Source: UBA8389 sp942493385 (lineage in GTDB: Bacteria > Bacteroidota > Bacteroidia > Bacteroidales > UBA1402). Taken from it: a stretch of DNA of 64,000 nt. A program made the translations under genes and the position numbers. How positions within the stretch are numbered: position 1 is the first letter of the stretch; each line of letters starts with the position of its first letter. The DNA lies in assembly GCA_942493385.1 (NCBI GenBank), contig OW818699.1:3534001-3598000 (forward strand), read 5' to 3'. Positions 51,880-61,214 of the stretch are shown piece by piece. The notes beneath the pieces are model-generated. The model saw only the letters and a list, made by a program, of their open reading frames with translations. It made no database searches and was not told the DNA's origin.

Positions 51880-53424
51880 TTATAGATTGGATTTCGATAG
51901 GTACCGGTAGATGGGTAGTTCTTGATTTTTTTCGACCTTCAAAACAGCAAATGAAACAAAACTGTTGGGGGCTTCCGGCTCAAGAACTTCGACTGCCAAA
52001 TTCGATTTTCGCTGATTTAGATAGACCAGGAAGGTGCCTGCTGGAAAGGTTTGCTTGACGGTCGAAGTTTCGGCACTGACGTTCTGCATGAATACCCCTT
52101 CTGCCTCCTCCACCGCTTTCTGATAAGCTGTGATCACATACTTCTCAACCTCAATTTCCGTCGAATGCTGCAATTGCTGAACCTCCACACCCAATATTTT
52201 CAAATTATCGACCAGTGCTTGCTGACTGGGCAACAACAGGTATGCGGTAGGTCTTGGACGTTTCAAGGTTGCTTTGGATTGCCAGGCATCTGCCACATTC
52301 ACTTCAATATCAATGACATCCGTAGTTTCGATGTCAATCATTTTGAGGCGCTGTTTGGAAACTGGGGTTTTGCTGGTGACGACGACCTCTTGTGCCGGAT
52401 TCAAAACGGCCTTCTGGATTTCGGATTTGATGGAATCCACGTTCTCATAGGCGGTCTTCAAATAGGAGGCAGCAACCGTGAAAGTAGTGAAAGCCCTTCG
52501 CTTATAGGACGTTCTACCCAAACCACCACCTCGAACTTCGATCAGGCTGGAGACGGTATTTGCCAAGGCATAGGAGGTGGCGCTCGAACGGGCGCTGACA
52601 GATCCTTGTGACATTTGGACGGCACCCAAGACCTTATCCGACGTAAAATAATCGTAGTGCGATAGTCCACATTTATCCAACGCAACAACAGCGTTGTCGA
52701 CAAAGCAAGATTTTGTAAACGACCGTAGGTTTTGAGGCACATTCAAATTGCCCGAATACATCAGCATCACGTCGTACATAGCTGCAACACCGAATGTGCT
52801 GAATTGGGTATAGTCTTTTCTGAAAGGCAGGTATTCGTGAAAGTCAACAGCCACCTCGGCATTAAAATCGCTGAACGCTTTTTTAAGAAAGCGACTTTCG
52901 GGTGCCATGAGTTTGGTTTGATCTCTATTCAAATCCAAACCGTTGGCTGCTACCCTGTCTTTTGCTTCACTGCCGTCGACGTTTGCGACTGGCACGATTG
53001 AAATATCAAGTCTGTCAAGCAAATACGAGTAATTGACATCGTTCAACAGCTTATCCAGAAGAAATAAGAGGCCCTCCGTACTGGCGGGTTCATCCCCATG
53101 CAGGCAAGCCTGCAACCAAACTTTTATTTTATTTTCAGTACCATTGGCCTTAATGAGATGTACCCTAGGCACTGGCAATCCCTTCTGACTTGTTCCCAAG
53201 ATGTCGATGGTCACGAGCTCTTGATGCTTTGCCTTAAGATCGTTGATGAATGCCATCATCTCCTCATGCGTTGTGAACCCTTTTTTCTTCAAAAAGGCAG
53301 GAGTGTTCATAACGATGTCCGGATCGGTAAAGTATTTCGTTGTTATCTTATTCGATTGCGGACTCATCTGAGCACTCGCCATCAACGAAAACATGCAGAA
53401 AACCACCAATACCAACTTCTTCAT
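51880..53424 (-). CDS. M14-family zinc carboxypeptidase, exported
   Basis: 514 residues with a signal peptide (MKKLVLVVFCMFSLMASAQ). M14 zinc ligands: His and Glu in QACLHGDEPASTEG and His in VAVDFHEYLPF; the substrate Arg in GLDLNRDQTKL and the catalytic Glu in SSLIEVRGGG. It removes C-terminal residues from peptides in the periplasm or outside. Encoded between two paralogous porins, so released products may enter through them. Spacing 3 bases to the upstream porin. Confidence 0.88.
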   Translation of the reverse strand: MKKLVLVVFCMFSLMASAQMSPQSNKITTKYFTDPDIVMNTPAFLKKKGFTTHEEMMAFINDLKAKHQELVTIDILGTSQKGLPVPRVHLIKANGTENKIKVWLQACLHGDEPASTEGLLFLLDKLLNDVNYSYLLDRLDISIVPVANVDGSEAKDRVAANGLDLNRDQTKLMAPESRFLKKAFSDFNAEVAVDFHEYLPFRKDYTQFSTFGVAAMYDVMLMYSGNLNVPQNLRSFTKSCFVDNAVVALDKCGLSHYDYFTSDKVLGAVQMSQGSVSARSSATSYALANTVSSLIEVRGGGLGRTSYKRRAFTTFTVAASYLKTAYENVDSIKSEIQKAVLNPAQEVVVTSKTPVSKQRLKMIDIETTDVIDIEVNVADAWQSKATLKRPRPTAYLLLPSQQALVDNLKILGVEVQQLQHSTEIEVEKYVITAYQKAVEEAEGVFMQNVSAETSTVKQTFPAGTFLVYLNQRKSNLAVEVLEPEAPNSFVSFAVLKVEKNQELPIYRYLSKSNL

Positions 53425-53427
53425 GGG

Positions 53428-54738
53428 TTAAAAAGCTATGGAGGTTATAAAATTCACATTCATCTCGTCACCGGTAATTGGCAAACCAGCATTATCGTTG
53501 GAACCGGGCAAGTTTTCTACATACGTTACCGAAGCCTGAATCTTCAAACCGTACCCCCTGCTAAGGTATTTGGAAAGTCCTACCGTATAGTAGCGAGGTC
53601 GGTTGTAAAAGGTTCCATTGTTTAAAAAGGAATGGGTATCTGCATCCAAATACGAGTATCGGGCATCCACTGAGATTCGGTTTCGGAAGATGTAACCCAT
53701 TTGAATGTTGTACCCCTTGCCAAGAAGCATTCGTTCCTTGACGTAGTTTTCGACATCTTGAACGCCGTTTACTTCGAACGTACTTGCATAGGAACCATCT
53801 GTTCGGATGCGTTGAGTAATATCTCCAGGAACAAAGGCCTTGGACTGAACAAACTCACCTAGGACCGAAAAACCTTGATACTTGAATAGGAAATCGATGC
53901 CGTATTTTTGGTAGTCGGGCAAGGACTCCTCAGACAAAGCGTTCAGATATAAAATGGTTCCACTTTCTTTTCCGTTTCGGCTGCTGATACCGACGTTGTA
54001 ACTGTAATTTCCGCCGATAACCAGTTTGGGTGTCAATTCACGAACAACATCCGCTTCCCTGAACTGTCCAAAATTCGTAAACAATCCGAACGGCAAGAAG
54101 TCGATGCGCCCGCCGTATTTGAGTCCACCATGATCTTTGCCGAATACGTTGGGACCCTCACCATTAGTGATTGAAAAATAGGGTTTCAAATACGTATCGC
54201 CACCGGTCTTAAAAACCCCATCGGCAAACAGTCCGAATTCACGGATGCTACCAAAAACGGTTGTCAGTTTGCTTCGTTCAACCAGTTGAAGGGTATGAGA
54301 GCTCATCATCAGCTCCCGGTTGTCCGTAGCGGTGCTGCGCTGACCAAACGTAACCTGAATTTGTTTGGTCACGTTGTAGGCCAACCAGGCATCCATCAAG
54401 ATCGTACCGGTTCCATCGCCTGTTTCGGACGTGCCGCTCAGGTTGAATTGGAAGCCATACTCCAGTTTTTGATTGGCCGCATCCCCTGTAAGCCGAATGT
54501 TCAGCCTTCTTAAACGAAAGCGATTGTTGAAGTCGGGATAGGCTTCGTCGAGGAACTTCTTGCTTTCGAAAGAGGGTTGAACAAATCCACTCAACCTCAA
54601 GGTATAAGCGTCATTACCTGAGAATCGAAGACCTTCCCCAAACGTATACGTATTTAATATGGGTTCCTGAGAAGCAAGGCTCATCGGTAGGGATAGGAGC
54701 ATGATGCCGAAAAGGAGCCATCCAATAGGGGTTTTCAT
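53428..54738 (-). CDS. Porin of the phosphate-selective (O/P) family, first in operon
   Basis: 436 residues with a signal peptide. It starts like its paralogue (LNTYTFGEGLRFSGNDAYTL; ILMDAWLAYNVTKQIQVTFG) and ends with an aromatic barrel terminus (NFITSIAF). Outer-membrane barrel. Its position before the carboxypeptidase and after the lamin-tail lipoprotein suggests import of peptides or amino acids, although the family name reflects only its founding members. Confidence 0.82.
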   Translation of the reverse strand: MKTPIGWLLFGIMLLSLPMSLASQEPILNTYTFGEGLRFSGNDAYTLRLSGFVQPSFESKKFLDEAYPDFNNRFRLRRLNIRLTGDAANQKLEYGFQFNLSGTSETGDGTGTILMDAWLAYNVTKQIQVTFGQRSTATDNRELMMSSHTLQLVERSKLTTVFGSIREFGLFADGVFKTGGDTYLKPYFSITNGEGPNVFGKDHGGLKYGGRIDFLPFGLFTNFGQFREADVVRELTPKLVIGGNYSYNVGISSRNGKESGTILYLNALSEESLPDYQKYGIDFLFKYQGFSVLGEFVQSKAFVPGDITQRIRTDGSYASTFEVNGVQDVENYVKERMLLGKGYNIQMGYIFRNRISVDARYSYLDADTHSFLNNGTFYNRPRYYTVGLSKYLSRGYGLKIQASVTYVENLPGSNDNAGLPITGDEMNVNFITSIAF

Positions 54739-54782
54739 CGAATCTGTTCTTTAGGTTTGTACATCGGATTGGTCGCTATCGA

Positions 54783-55721
54783 TTACCGAAAGTTGGTTCC
54801 GTCAATTTTTGTTCCCGGCGAAAACAAAAGACCTGAATTCGCATAATGGTGTTGGACAAAATCGCCTGTGAGGTCGGGATTTTTGGTATACGATTCGTTG
54901 GGATTGTCGGACAGCGGAGTGATGTCGAACGACGCGACTACCGCACCTGACGGATCGGTCAGGGTGATGCTGTCGGTCGCATTCGTCAGATTGAGATCGC
55001 CAGTGGTGGAAGTTTGCACCAAAGCACCACCAAAGGTTCCGGTAAGCGTACCTCCTCCAAAAACGACGATGCAGCCACCGGATGGCACGATGGTGTTTGC
55101 AGGGAAAACATGACGTGGCGTAGCAGCTATCAGCGCGTCGGTATCGAAAATCTTATAGCCTTCCAGATTGACGCTCCTGGATGAAAGGTTGATGAATTCG
55201 ATAAACTCATCTTGATTTTGCGCATAAATGCCGTCTCCATTGGCATCGCCGGCCAATCCCGAGTTCGATGGGTCGTAAAGGACTTCATTTATTAGAATTT
55301 GCACTTGGAAGGGAACATCCTCGTCTTCTATGGTCAAGGTCAGTTTTTGGCTGGCATTGAATGTTCCACCAACGGTTGATAGGATACCGATCTCGATGGT
55401 CTCATTCCCTTCAGTCAAGTTGTCTGGTATGGACTTCAATGCGGCAGAACCTGTCAAGCTTCCTGCAGGAATGACGATTACCATTGGTTTAAGGAGGTAA
55501 TCCACACTGTCACCCACGGCGGTACCTGCCGTATCCAAATTCACCGTAACGGCATACTCGACCATCTGTGTGATGGATGCAGTGACGATAACCTCACCAC
55601 CATCTTCCGTAATACTCAAGGCACTGGATGATAGGCTAATAAAAGGCTTTACATCGTCTGTTTTACACGCCGTAAAACAAATGAAGGCAATTGCCAACCA
55701 TGAGAATAACTTGCTGATCAT
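54783..55721 (-). CDS. Lipoprotein with Calx-beta-like and lamin-tail domains
   Basis: 312 residues. Lipobox AFICFTAC (Cys19). Residues ~28-130 resemble a Calx-beta/immunoglobulin-like domain (ITEDGGEVIVTASI, LTEGNETIEIGI); ~140-300 is a lamin-tail domain (LINEVLYDPSNSG, DEFIEFINLSSRSVNLEGYKI). A Ca-like loop DANGDGIYAQNQDEF lies between. Probably surface-exposed or periplasmic binding module of the operon; no enzymatic motif. The Asp-rich loop looks like an EF-hand/thrombospondin-type calcium site. Confidence 0.82.
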   Translation of the reverse strand: MISKLFSWLAIAFICFTACKTDDVKPFISLSSSALSITEDGGEVIVTASITQMVEYAVTVNLDTAGTAVGDSVDYLLKPMVIVIPAGSLTGSAALKSIPDNLTEGNETIEIGILSTVGGTFNASQKLTLTIEDEDVPFQVQILINEVLYDPSNSGLAGDANGDGIYAQNQDEFIEFINLSSRSVNLEGYKIFDTDALIAATPRHVFPANTIVPSGGCIVVFGGGTLTGTFGGALVQTSTTGDLNLTNATDSITLTDPSGAVVASFDITPLSDNPNESYTKNPDLTGDFVQHHYANSGLLFSPGTKIDGTNFR

Positions 55722-55725
55722 AGTA

Positions 55726-56487
55726 TTAAATTGACGTTAGTTGCATGGAATCAAATACGGCTTTTCGGATGGTTACGGCATGACTGCTTGCCAACCCAAT
55801 CGGGACATAACCGTTCAGTGTAGGGTTCTTGCCTAATAAGGAATAATAAAACACACAGGCAATCAAATACGTCCCTGCGAGTGCCGGATGCTTATTGTCT
55901 GTGTAATAAAGATTGATCTCAGGATAGTTTTTTGCAAAATAATCCCAAACCTTACCCACCGGAACGACCTGAGCATTCAATGCCTTCCCTGTCGAAACGT
56001 ATGCAGAAGCCAACTGGTCAATATCCGTTGGATCTGCTTTGGTGGCCCAGGTCATGAATAAGGCGGTTTTGGCACCCATGCTTTTTATTTCTGCATCAAG
56101 CTTTCCAGCAAATTCAAGAAATAGTGCCGGATTGTTGATGGGTCTTGTACTTTGCTCCTGCAACACCACCGTTGTCCAGGTCTTGCTTTTGATTTTTGCC
56201 AAAGTCAGTGCATCTTGGAAATGTTCTTCCAGCGTATAGGAACTGACGGCTATTTTTTGGATGTCGTAATTTGTCGAATCGTCCGAAACGTCTGCTTGGA
56301 CCATATTTTTAAGATGGTAGTCCACACCGTCGTTGTAAAATGTAAAGCTGTTGCCTATAAAAAGTAGGTTGCAATCCTTTTTTTTCCCATCATCAAAATC
56401 TTCCTTCAACAACAGCGTTTGCGAGCAAGCGGCATTGTTGATCAGAACAAAAAAGATCAAAAGGATTTTAAAGATGTTGGATTTCAT
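55726..56487 (-). CDS. SGNH-type hydrolase, exported
   Basis: 253 residues with a hydrophobic signal (ILLIFFVLINNAACSQ, possibly a lipobox at AAC). SGNH/GDSL features: nucleophile Ser in LLFIGNSFTFYNDG, an Asn-containing block VVLQEQST, and the Asp-His pair in YTDNKHPALAGTYL. Resembles DUF4886-like members. Esterase or acyl-hydrolase activity is likely; substrate unknown. The ATG overlaps the end of the isoaspartyl dipeptidase gene by 4 bases. Confidence 0.8.
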   Translation of the reverse strand: MKSNIFKILLIFFVLINNAACSQTLLLKEDFDDGKKKDCNLLFIGNSFTFYNDGVDYHLKNMVQADVSDDSTNYDIQKIAVSSYTLEEHFQDALTLAKIKSKTWTTVVLQEQSTRPINNPALFLEFAGKLDAEIKSMGAKTALFMTWATKADPTDIDQLASAYVSTGKALNAQVVPVGKVWDYFAKNYPEINLYYTDNKHPALAGTYLIACVFYYSLLGKNPTLNGYVPIGLASSHAVTIRKAVFDSMQLTSI

Positions 56488-57626
56488 TTCTCGTAGTGGT
56501 TAAACTTTACAATCTGCATATCCCTCATCATAATGTTCGCTCTGGAAATGACGTCGGTCAAGTTGAACGAATTGTCAAAAAGACATAAATCCGCATCATA
56601 ACCCACAGCCAACTTTCCCTTATGATTTAACGACAAATTGCGTGCCGGGTTGGTTGTTATGAGTTTGAAAGCTTCACTGATGGGCATTCCTGCTTCCTGA
56701 ATCAACAGGATGACTTGCTTCAAGTTCAAATCGACCGGAGCCTTATACAATTGAACCGCACCATTCTCGTCTTTTTTAGCCATACCGGCATTTCCGTCGC
56801 TGCTAAAGGTCATGTTGTCAATGCTCACTCCTTTTTCGAGCGCGTACTGCACTTGTTTGTAGGGCAAGTCGTATTTTGTTCCACCAGTCGAAATGTCGAT
56901 TATTCCACCAAGTTTGGCAAATTCAATGGCTTGTTCAAAAAGCGCTTTTGTGCGACCGACGTGGGTCGGCGAAATGTGTCGTATCGGGAAATGATGCTTT
57001 TTCACCAAATCCAACAGTACATCCATGCGGCTTTCAAGCGCTCCCAGATGGATGTGCAAGATGCCTCCCTTGCCCGATGTCAATCCTCCGACATGCACTT
57101 CGCGCAACAATTTCAACAATTCGTTTTCAGTAGGAAAGGAGGACCTCTCGTCGCTGATTGCAATTTTACACCCGATCACCTTATCAATAAAAACCATGTC
57201 TTCGAGCACGCTTCCAAGCATGGTTCTGGTAGGCAAACCGAAATAATTGGTCAACATGTAGGCGCTGATGCCTTCTTGTTCGAGCCCCTTAACCTTGGCA
57301 TACAAGCCTTGAAGGGTACGCGTGATGCCATCGGTGCCAAGCATACCCATCACCGTGGTTGTTCCACACTGAATCAATTCGCTGATGTTTATTTCGGGGG
57401 TCATCGAGGAGAAAGCCTGTTTTCCGCCGGCACCTGTCAAATGAATGTGTTGATCGATCAGTCCTGGTGTGATCCTCTTGCCTTGTGCATCGATCACTTC
57501 GGCAACGACCGAACTCAAATCGATGGAATCTTCGATGGCAAGGATTTTTTCTCCACCGATGAGAATGTCTTTTCTGCCGAGATACTCCGGTGAATAGACC
57601 TCCCCATTTTTGATTAACTTCATCAT
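56484..57626 (-). CDS. iadA: Isoaspartyl dipeptidase (beta-aspartyl-peptidase)
   Basis: 380 residues from ATG 57626; an adjacent ATG at 57623 is equally good. Amidohydrolase fold: TPGLIDQHIHLTGAGGK (metal H-x-H), GTTTVMGMLGTDGITR, zinc His in ILHIHLGALESR and HISPTHVGRTK, and metal Asp in TFSSDGNAGM. IadA releases aspartate from beta-aspartyl dipeptides, which come from damaged proteins or from cyanophycin breakdown. It follows the DcuC-type transporter by 13 bases and is divergent (through it) from the MocR-type regulator. Confidence 0.92.
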   Translation of the reverse strand: MMKLIKNGEVYSPEYLGRKDILIGGEKILAIEDSIDLSSVVAEVIDAQGKRITPGLIDQHIHLTGAGGKQAFSSMTPEINISELIQCGTTTVMGMLGTDGITRTLQGLYAKVKGLEQEGISAYMLTNYFGLPTRTMLGSVLEDMVFIDKVIGCKIAISDERSSFPTENELLKLLREVHVGGLTSGKGGILHIHLGALESRMDVLLDLVKKHHFPIRHISPTHVGRTKALFEQAIEFAKLGGIIDISTGGTKYDLPYKQVQYALEKGVSIDNMTFSSDGNAGMAKKDENGAVQLYKAPVDLNLKQVILLIQEAGMPISEAFKLITTNPARNLSLNHKGKLAVGYDADLCLFDNSFNLTDVISRANIMMRDMQIVKFNHYEK

Positions 57627-57639
57627 AGGTATTTTAGAA

Positions 57640-59004
57640 TTAGAATACAAAGTGAAACAACAGCATTGAAATCAAGACTACTGTCAATGGGATTAAATTT
57701 CGTTTCGCCAATTGATAAGGCGTAATGCCTGCAATCTCAGCGGTTGCGATGATGACTCCGGCTATGGGTGAGGTGGCCCGACCCAAACTGGAGGACAATT
57801 GCATCGGTAAAATGATGTTGGCACTATCGACACCCATCTTTGCTGCAATTCCTGGGACCAAAGAACCAAAGGAGAAAAACGAGGCATTGCCACTACCCAT
57901 GAGCATGGATGCTGCAAAAATCATGACCGTCATCAAAATACCAATACCGATGGCACCAAAACCAAATGCTTGCGAGACATCCACCAAACTGTTGATGAAG
58001 CCAAGGCTAATAAGACCATAAGAGAACACTTCAGCCGAAATGATGAGCGTGATGACCGATGCAAACACTTTGCCCATTTCCACCCAAAAGACGTTCAAGG
58101 ATTTGAATACTTCTTTGACATCCCGTTTTCGGATCAATTCAAACAGCATGGCTACAAACAACGAGAAAATCATGGCGGTTGTGGTATCCAGGTTGATGGG
58201 GGGATTGAAAAAAGTGAAGAACTTGGAAAAGACGATGAGCAGAATGAGTGGAAGAACCGGCAAAAGGCCATAAATGAGCGGAGTATTCAAAGTTGAACGA
58301 CTTATATCCACCACTTCGACAACATGTTTTTCCTTCTTGTCGTAGTATTTATTGACGAAAAAGTATAGAATGGCCATGACAATGGTCAAGGGGATGGCCA
58401 GCGGAAGTTGATCTTCGATAAAATACTGAACATTCGATTTGCCAATCAGTTCGGACGCACGGGCAGTATTTGCCGAAGCTGGACCCATATCAAAAACCGT
58501 ACAGGCAGTAATAACTGAAACGGCCGAGGTCTTACTGACCCCCAAACTCACCAAGACAGGAAATATGGAAGCTACAAGCAGCAAGCCCAGACCAGTGGCC
58601 GAAGGGGTTGTGATAAACAGCAATTGGCCAATTGGTATGACCAGCGAAGTGGCTAGATAGGGAAATTTCTTGAAGATGAAGAGCGGCTTCATGGCTAGAT
58701 AAACCAGAGTTTCACTTGCTCCGATTTTCTTCATATACGCCACATAACCACCAATGGTCATGATCATGAGGCCAACATCGGCTCCTTTTGCGCTCAGAGA
58801 CTCTTTGACAAGTTCAAAAAGGTCGAATACGCCAGTTCCGGTTGGTTCCTTTAATCCGGGCAATGCAAAACCAAGGATCAGTGCTATGGCCATCATCAAC
58901 AATCCGCTAAATAACAATACGGCCTGTGAATTGTAGTTTTTAAACAACAAATAGGCTACAACGGCTATAAAAAGAATGCTGATAATTGGTCCAACGATGA
59001 GCAT
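57640..59004 (-). CDS. dcuC: DcuC-family C4-dicarboxylate/aspartate transporter
   Basis: 454 residues from ATG 59004. About 12-14 hydrophobic segments; family motifs include GGYVAYMKKIGASETLVYL, SATGLGLLL, TACTVFDMGPASANTARASE and LPMQLSSSLGRATSPIAGV. DcuC members exchange or export C4-dicarboxylates such as aspartate, fumarate and succinate under anaerobic conditions. First gene of the operon; coupling to iadA suggests it handles the aspartate released. The exact substrate cannot be told. Confidence 0.85.
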   Translation of the reverse strand: MLIVGPIISILFIAVVAYLLFKNYNSQAVLLFSGLLMMAIALILGFALPGLKEPTGTGVFDLFELVKESLSAKGADVGLMIMTIGGYVAYMKKIGASETLVYLAMKPLFIFKKFPYLATSLVIPIGQLLFITTPSATGLGLLLVASIFPVLVSLGVSKTSAVSVITACTVFDMGPASANTARASELIGKSNVQYFIEDQLPLAIPLTIVMAILYFFVNKYYDKKEKHVVEVVDISRSTLNTPLIYGLLPVLPLILLIVFSKFFTFFNPPINLDTTTAMIFSLFVAMLFELIRKRDVKEVFKSLNVFWVEMGKVFASVITLIISAEVFSYGLISLGFINSLVDVSQAFGFGAIGIGILMTVMIFAASMLMGSGNASFFSFGSLVPGIAAKMGVDSANIILPMQLSSSLGRATSPIAGVIIATAEIAGITPYQLAKRNLIPLTVVLISMLLFHFVF

Positions 59005-59069
59005 ATGGATTGATTCAAGATTTTGTGTTTTTGGTTTGATAAAGAAACCGGATTTGTTAGTACCTTCAC

Positions 59070-59101
59070 CATACCAATTATAGATATTTATACATACCAA
59101 T
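59070..59101. promoter_or_regulatory. CATACCAAT direct repeats between dcuC and the MocR regulator
   Basis: Two exact 9-bp direct repeats, at 59070-59078 and 59093-59101, 23 bp apart (about two helical turns), immediately before the regulator start at 59102. They contain ATACCA, the same core reported as direct repeats in the GabR operator of Bacillus. MocR proteins bind direct repeats, so this is a likely operator for both directions. Confidence 0.65.
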
Positions 59102-60610
59102 ATGGAGGAAATCTTGGACCGAATTGTAGCTGCCTATTTCGAACTATTGGGTAGTAAAAAGAACACAACCAATACGTTGGGACTGTATCAACGCATTCAT
59201 TCACTCCTTAAAGAAGCCATTCTAAATAATGAAATTCCTGAAAGGAGCCTTCTGCCACCCACCCGCGTCCTTGCCGTACGACTAAATGTTTCTCGCAGCA
59301 CCATCATAAAGGCTTACGAATTGCTGCTGATGGAGAATCACATCGTATCGGTTGCTGGTTCCGGTTATCGAGTAAAAGAGGTTGAATTGGAACACAAAAC
59401 CAAAAAGAGTCCGAATTTTCACAGCTTCAGTTATCCCGACCTATCGGATACCGGTAAGTCTTTTCAGAAAAATGTGTCCATGATCAATCGGACCGACGAT
59501 AAGGACATTGCTTTTAGACCGGGGTTGCCACCCCTTGACATCTTCCCTGTAAACCAATGGAAGAATCTGAGCAACCTGTATTGGAGACACATCAAATCTT
59601 CCGCATTGACGTATTCCGGCTCGTCAGGAACAGAACAACTTAAGAAAACGTTGGCGAACTATCTGAACATCAGTCGAAAAATCAAATGCGACCCACGACA
59701 AATCATCATCGTTTCCGGCTCGCTTCAATCGCTTTACATCATCGGAAATGTGCTGCTCAATCCAGGCGATCACATGACATTCGAAAACCCAACTTTTCCA
59801 AATGTACTTTCCATATTTAAAGGATTGAGGTCCAACATCAGCACCATCGGTGTCGATAAGAATGGTTTGAAAGTCGCTGAATTGACTCTGCCTGGGCATG
59901 TCCAATCCAAATTAATTCATACGGTACCCTCCTGTCATTACCCAACAGGCGTAAGAATGAGCCTGAACCGTCGGCTGGAATTGCTTAAATGGGCGAATGA
60001 GCACAAAACAATCCTCATTGAAAACGACTACGAACACGAAATCAACAATTACAAAGACTTCGTGCCCTCCCTGTTTAGTTTGGACACGGAGCAAAGGACC
60101 ATCTTCTTGGGTACGTTCAACCGCCTTTTGCACCCCTCCATACGCGTTGGTTACATGGTTGTGCCGTATTATTTGCTGGATGCCGTGGAAGCTTTGCTCA
60201 ATCACTCTCACCGTTTTGTACCATCGTCCATCCAAGTTGTTTTAAGTCAGTTTATTGAACGCAACTACTTGTACAACCACGTTAAGAACGTCATCGAAAT
60301 TGCCGAAGAACGGAAAAAACTCTTTTGCGATCTTTTCAAAAACAGCTTGGGCGATGCGTTCACCCTGAATGATAGCCCCATCAGGAGTCTGCATGTTTTG
60401 GCAGAAGCCAACTCGAATCTAAAAGACAAGGACGTGGTGGCTCTTTTTGCAAAACACAATGTCATTGCACATGCCTACAGCAAATGTTTTTTGGAGGAAC
60501 CTGCAAAACAAGGATTGATCTTTGGCTACACGCCTGTCAAAGCACCCATTATCAAACACAAGATGGCCGAAATGGAAAAGATTTATCGAAAGAACTTTCA
60601 ACTTGAGTAG
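59102..60610 (+). CDS. MocR/GabR-type regulator with degenerate aminotransferase domain
   Basis: 502 residues. N-terminal GntR winged helix (~22-95: LYQRIHSLLKEAILNNEIPE, VLAVRLNVSRSTIIKAYELL) and a class I/II aminotransferase-like domain (~135-495) with ENPTFPNVL and IENDYEHEI. The expected PLP lysine (usually GTFSK) is replaced: GTFNRLLHPSIRVGY, Arg341 (CGC 60122-60124). So a covalent PLP aldimine cannot form in the usual way; the ligand may be an amino acid or PLP held non-covalently. Divergent from dcuC-iadA; start codon abuts the operator repeats, suggesting a very short leader. Confidence 0.88.
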   Translation: MEEILDRIVAAYFELLGSKKNTTNTLGLYQRIHSLLKEAILNNEIPERSLLPPTRVLAVRLNVSRSTIIKAYELLLMENHIVSVAGSGYRVKEVELEHKTKKSPNFHSFSYPDLSDTGKSFQKNVSMINRTDDKDIAFRPGLPPLDIFPVNQWKNLSNLYWRHIKSSALTYSGSSGTEQLKKTLANYLNISRKIKCDPRQIIIVSGSLQSLYIIGNVLLNPGDHMTFENPTFPNVLSIFKGLRSNISTIGVDKNGLKVAELTLPGHVQSKLIHTVPSCHYPTGVRMSLNRRLELLKWANEHKTILIENDYEHEINNYKDFVPSLFSLDTEQRTIFLGTFNRLLHPSIRVGYMVVPYYLLDAVEALLNHSHRFVPSSIQVVLSQFIERNYLYNHVKNVIEIAEERKKLFCDLFKNSLGDAFTLNDSPIRSLHVLAEANSNLKDKDVVALFAKHNVIAHAYSKCFLEEPAKQGLIFGYTPVKAPIIKHKMAEMEKIYRKNFQLE

Positions 60611-60668
60611 ACTTTTTTTTCGACCAAACCGTACATTTAGCGTATCATATTCAAACAGCCTTTTCAAA

Positions 60669-61214
60669 ATGGATTTGAACGAACTGATTTCACGAAGCAA
60701 GCAGAACGATGGAAACGCGTTCCGTCAACTGGTCGAAGGTCATCAGTCCATGGTTTTCTCCCTAGCCTTCCGCCTCTTGTGCAACGAAGAGGAAGCCAAG
60801 GACGCCGTTCAGGAAACGTTCATCAAGGTTTGGCTGAATTTGAAAAAGTTTGATTCCTGCCGAAAGTTCAGCACTTGGGTGTATGCCATCGCGACAAACC
60901 TGTGTTACGACAAGTTGAAGTCGGGCAAACATTTCAGCAAGAAAATCCCCTTGGAAATGATGCAGGAAGTGCTTTCAAACGATGATGTGGAGAAAAAAAT
61001 GATCGATTCCGAATTGGGTGCGCTCATCGCCTCGTTGACCGACGAACTCACGCCCAAACAAAAGATTGTCTTCACGCTCAGCGATTTGGAGGACCTCTCA
61101 TCGGAGGAGATCGTTCAAATAACCGGCATGACGGCAAGTCAAATCAAAAGCAACCTGTTTCTGGCCAGGCAGGCGCTTCGAAAGAAATTAAACACGCATC
61201 ACTATGGAAGATAA
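60669..61214 (+). CDS. ECF RNA polymerase sigma factor
   Basis: 181 residues from ATG 60669 (MDLNELISRSKQNDG). Region 2 (~18-85: QSMVFSLAFRLLCNEEEAKD, QETFIKVWLNLKKF, FSTWVYAIATNLC) and region 4 (~120-178: LTPKQKIVFTLSDLEDLS, MTASQIKSNLFLARQALRKK). ECF sigma factors redirect RNA polymerase in response to envelope signals. Overlaps the next gene by 11 bases, the arrangement of a sigma/anti-sigma pair. Confidence 0.92.
   Translation: MDLNELISRSKQNDGNAFRQLVEGHQSMVFSLAFRLLCNEEEAKDAVQETFIKVWLNLKKFDSCRKFSTWVYAIATNLCYDKLKSGKHFSKKIPLEMMQEVLSNDDVEKKMIDSELGALIASLTDELTPKQKIVFTLSDLEDLSSEEIVQITGMTASQIKSNLFLARQALRKKLNTHHYGR

Noticed and set aside
50640..54738. Porin-carboxypeptidase-porin as a phosphate uptake system
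   Set aside because: Only the porin family name suggests phosphate; the operon context (iadA, DcuC, M14) points to peptides or amino acids.
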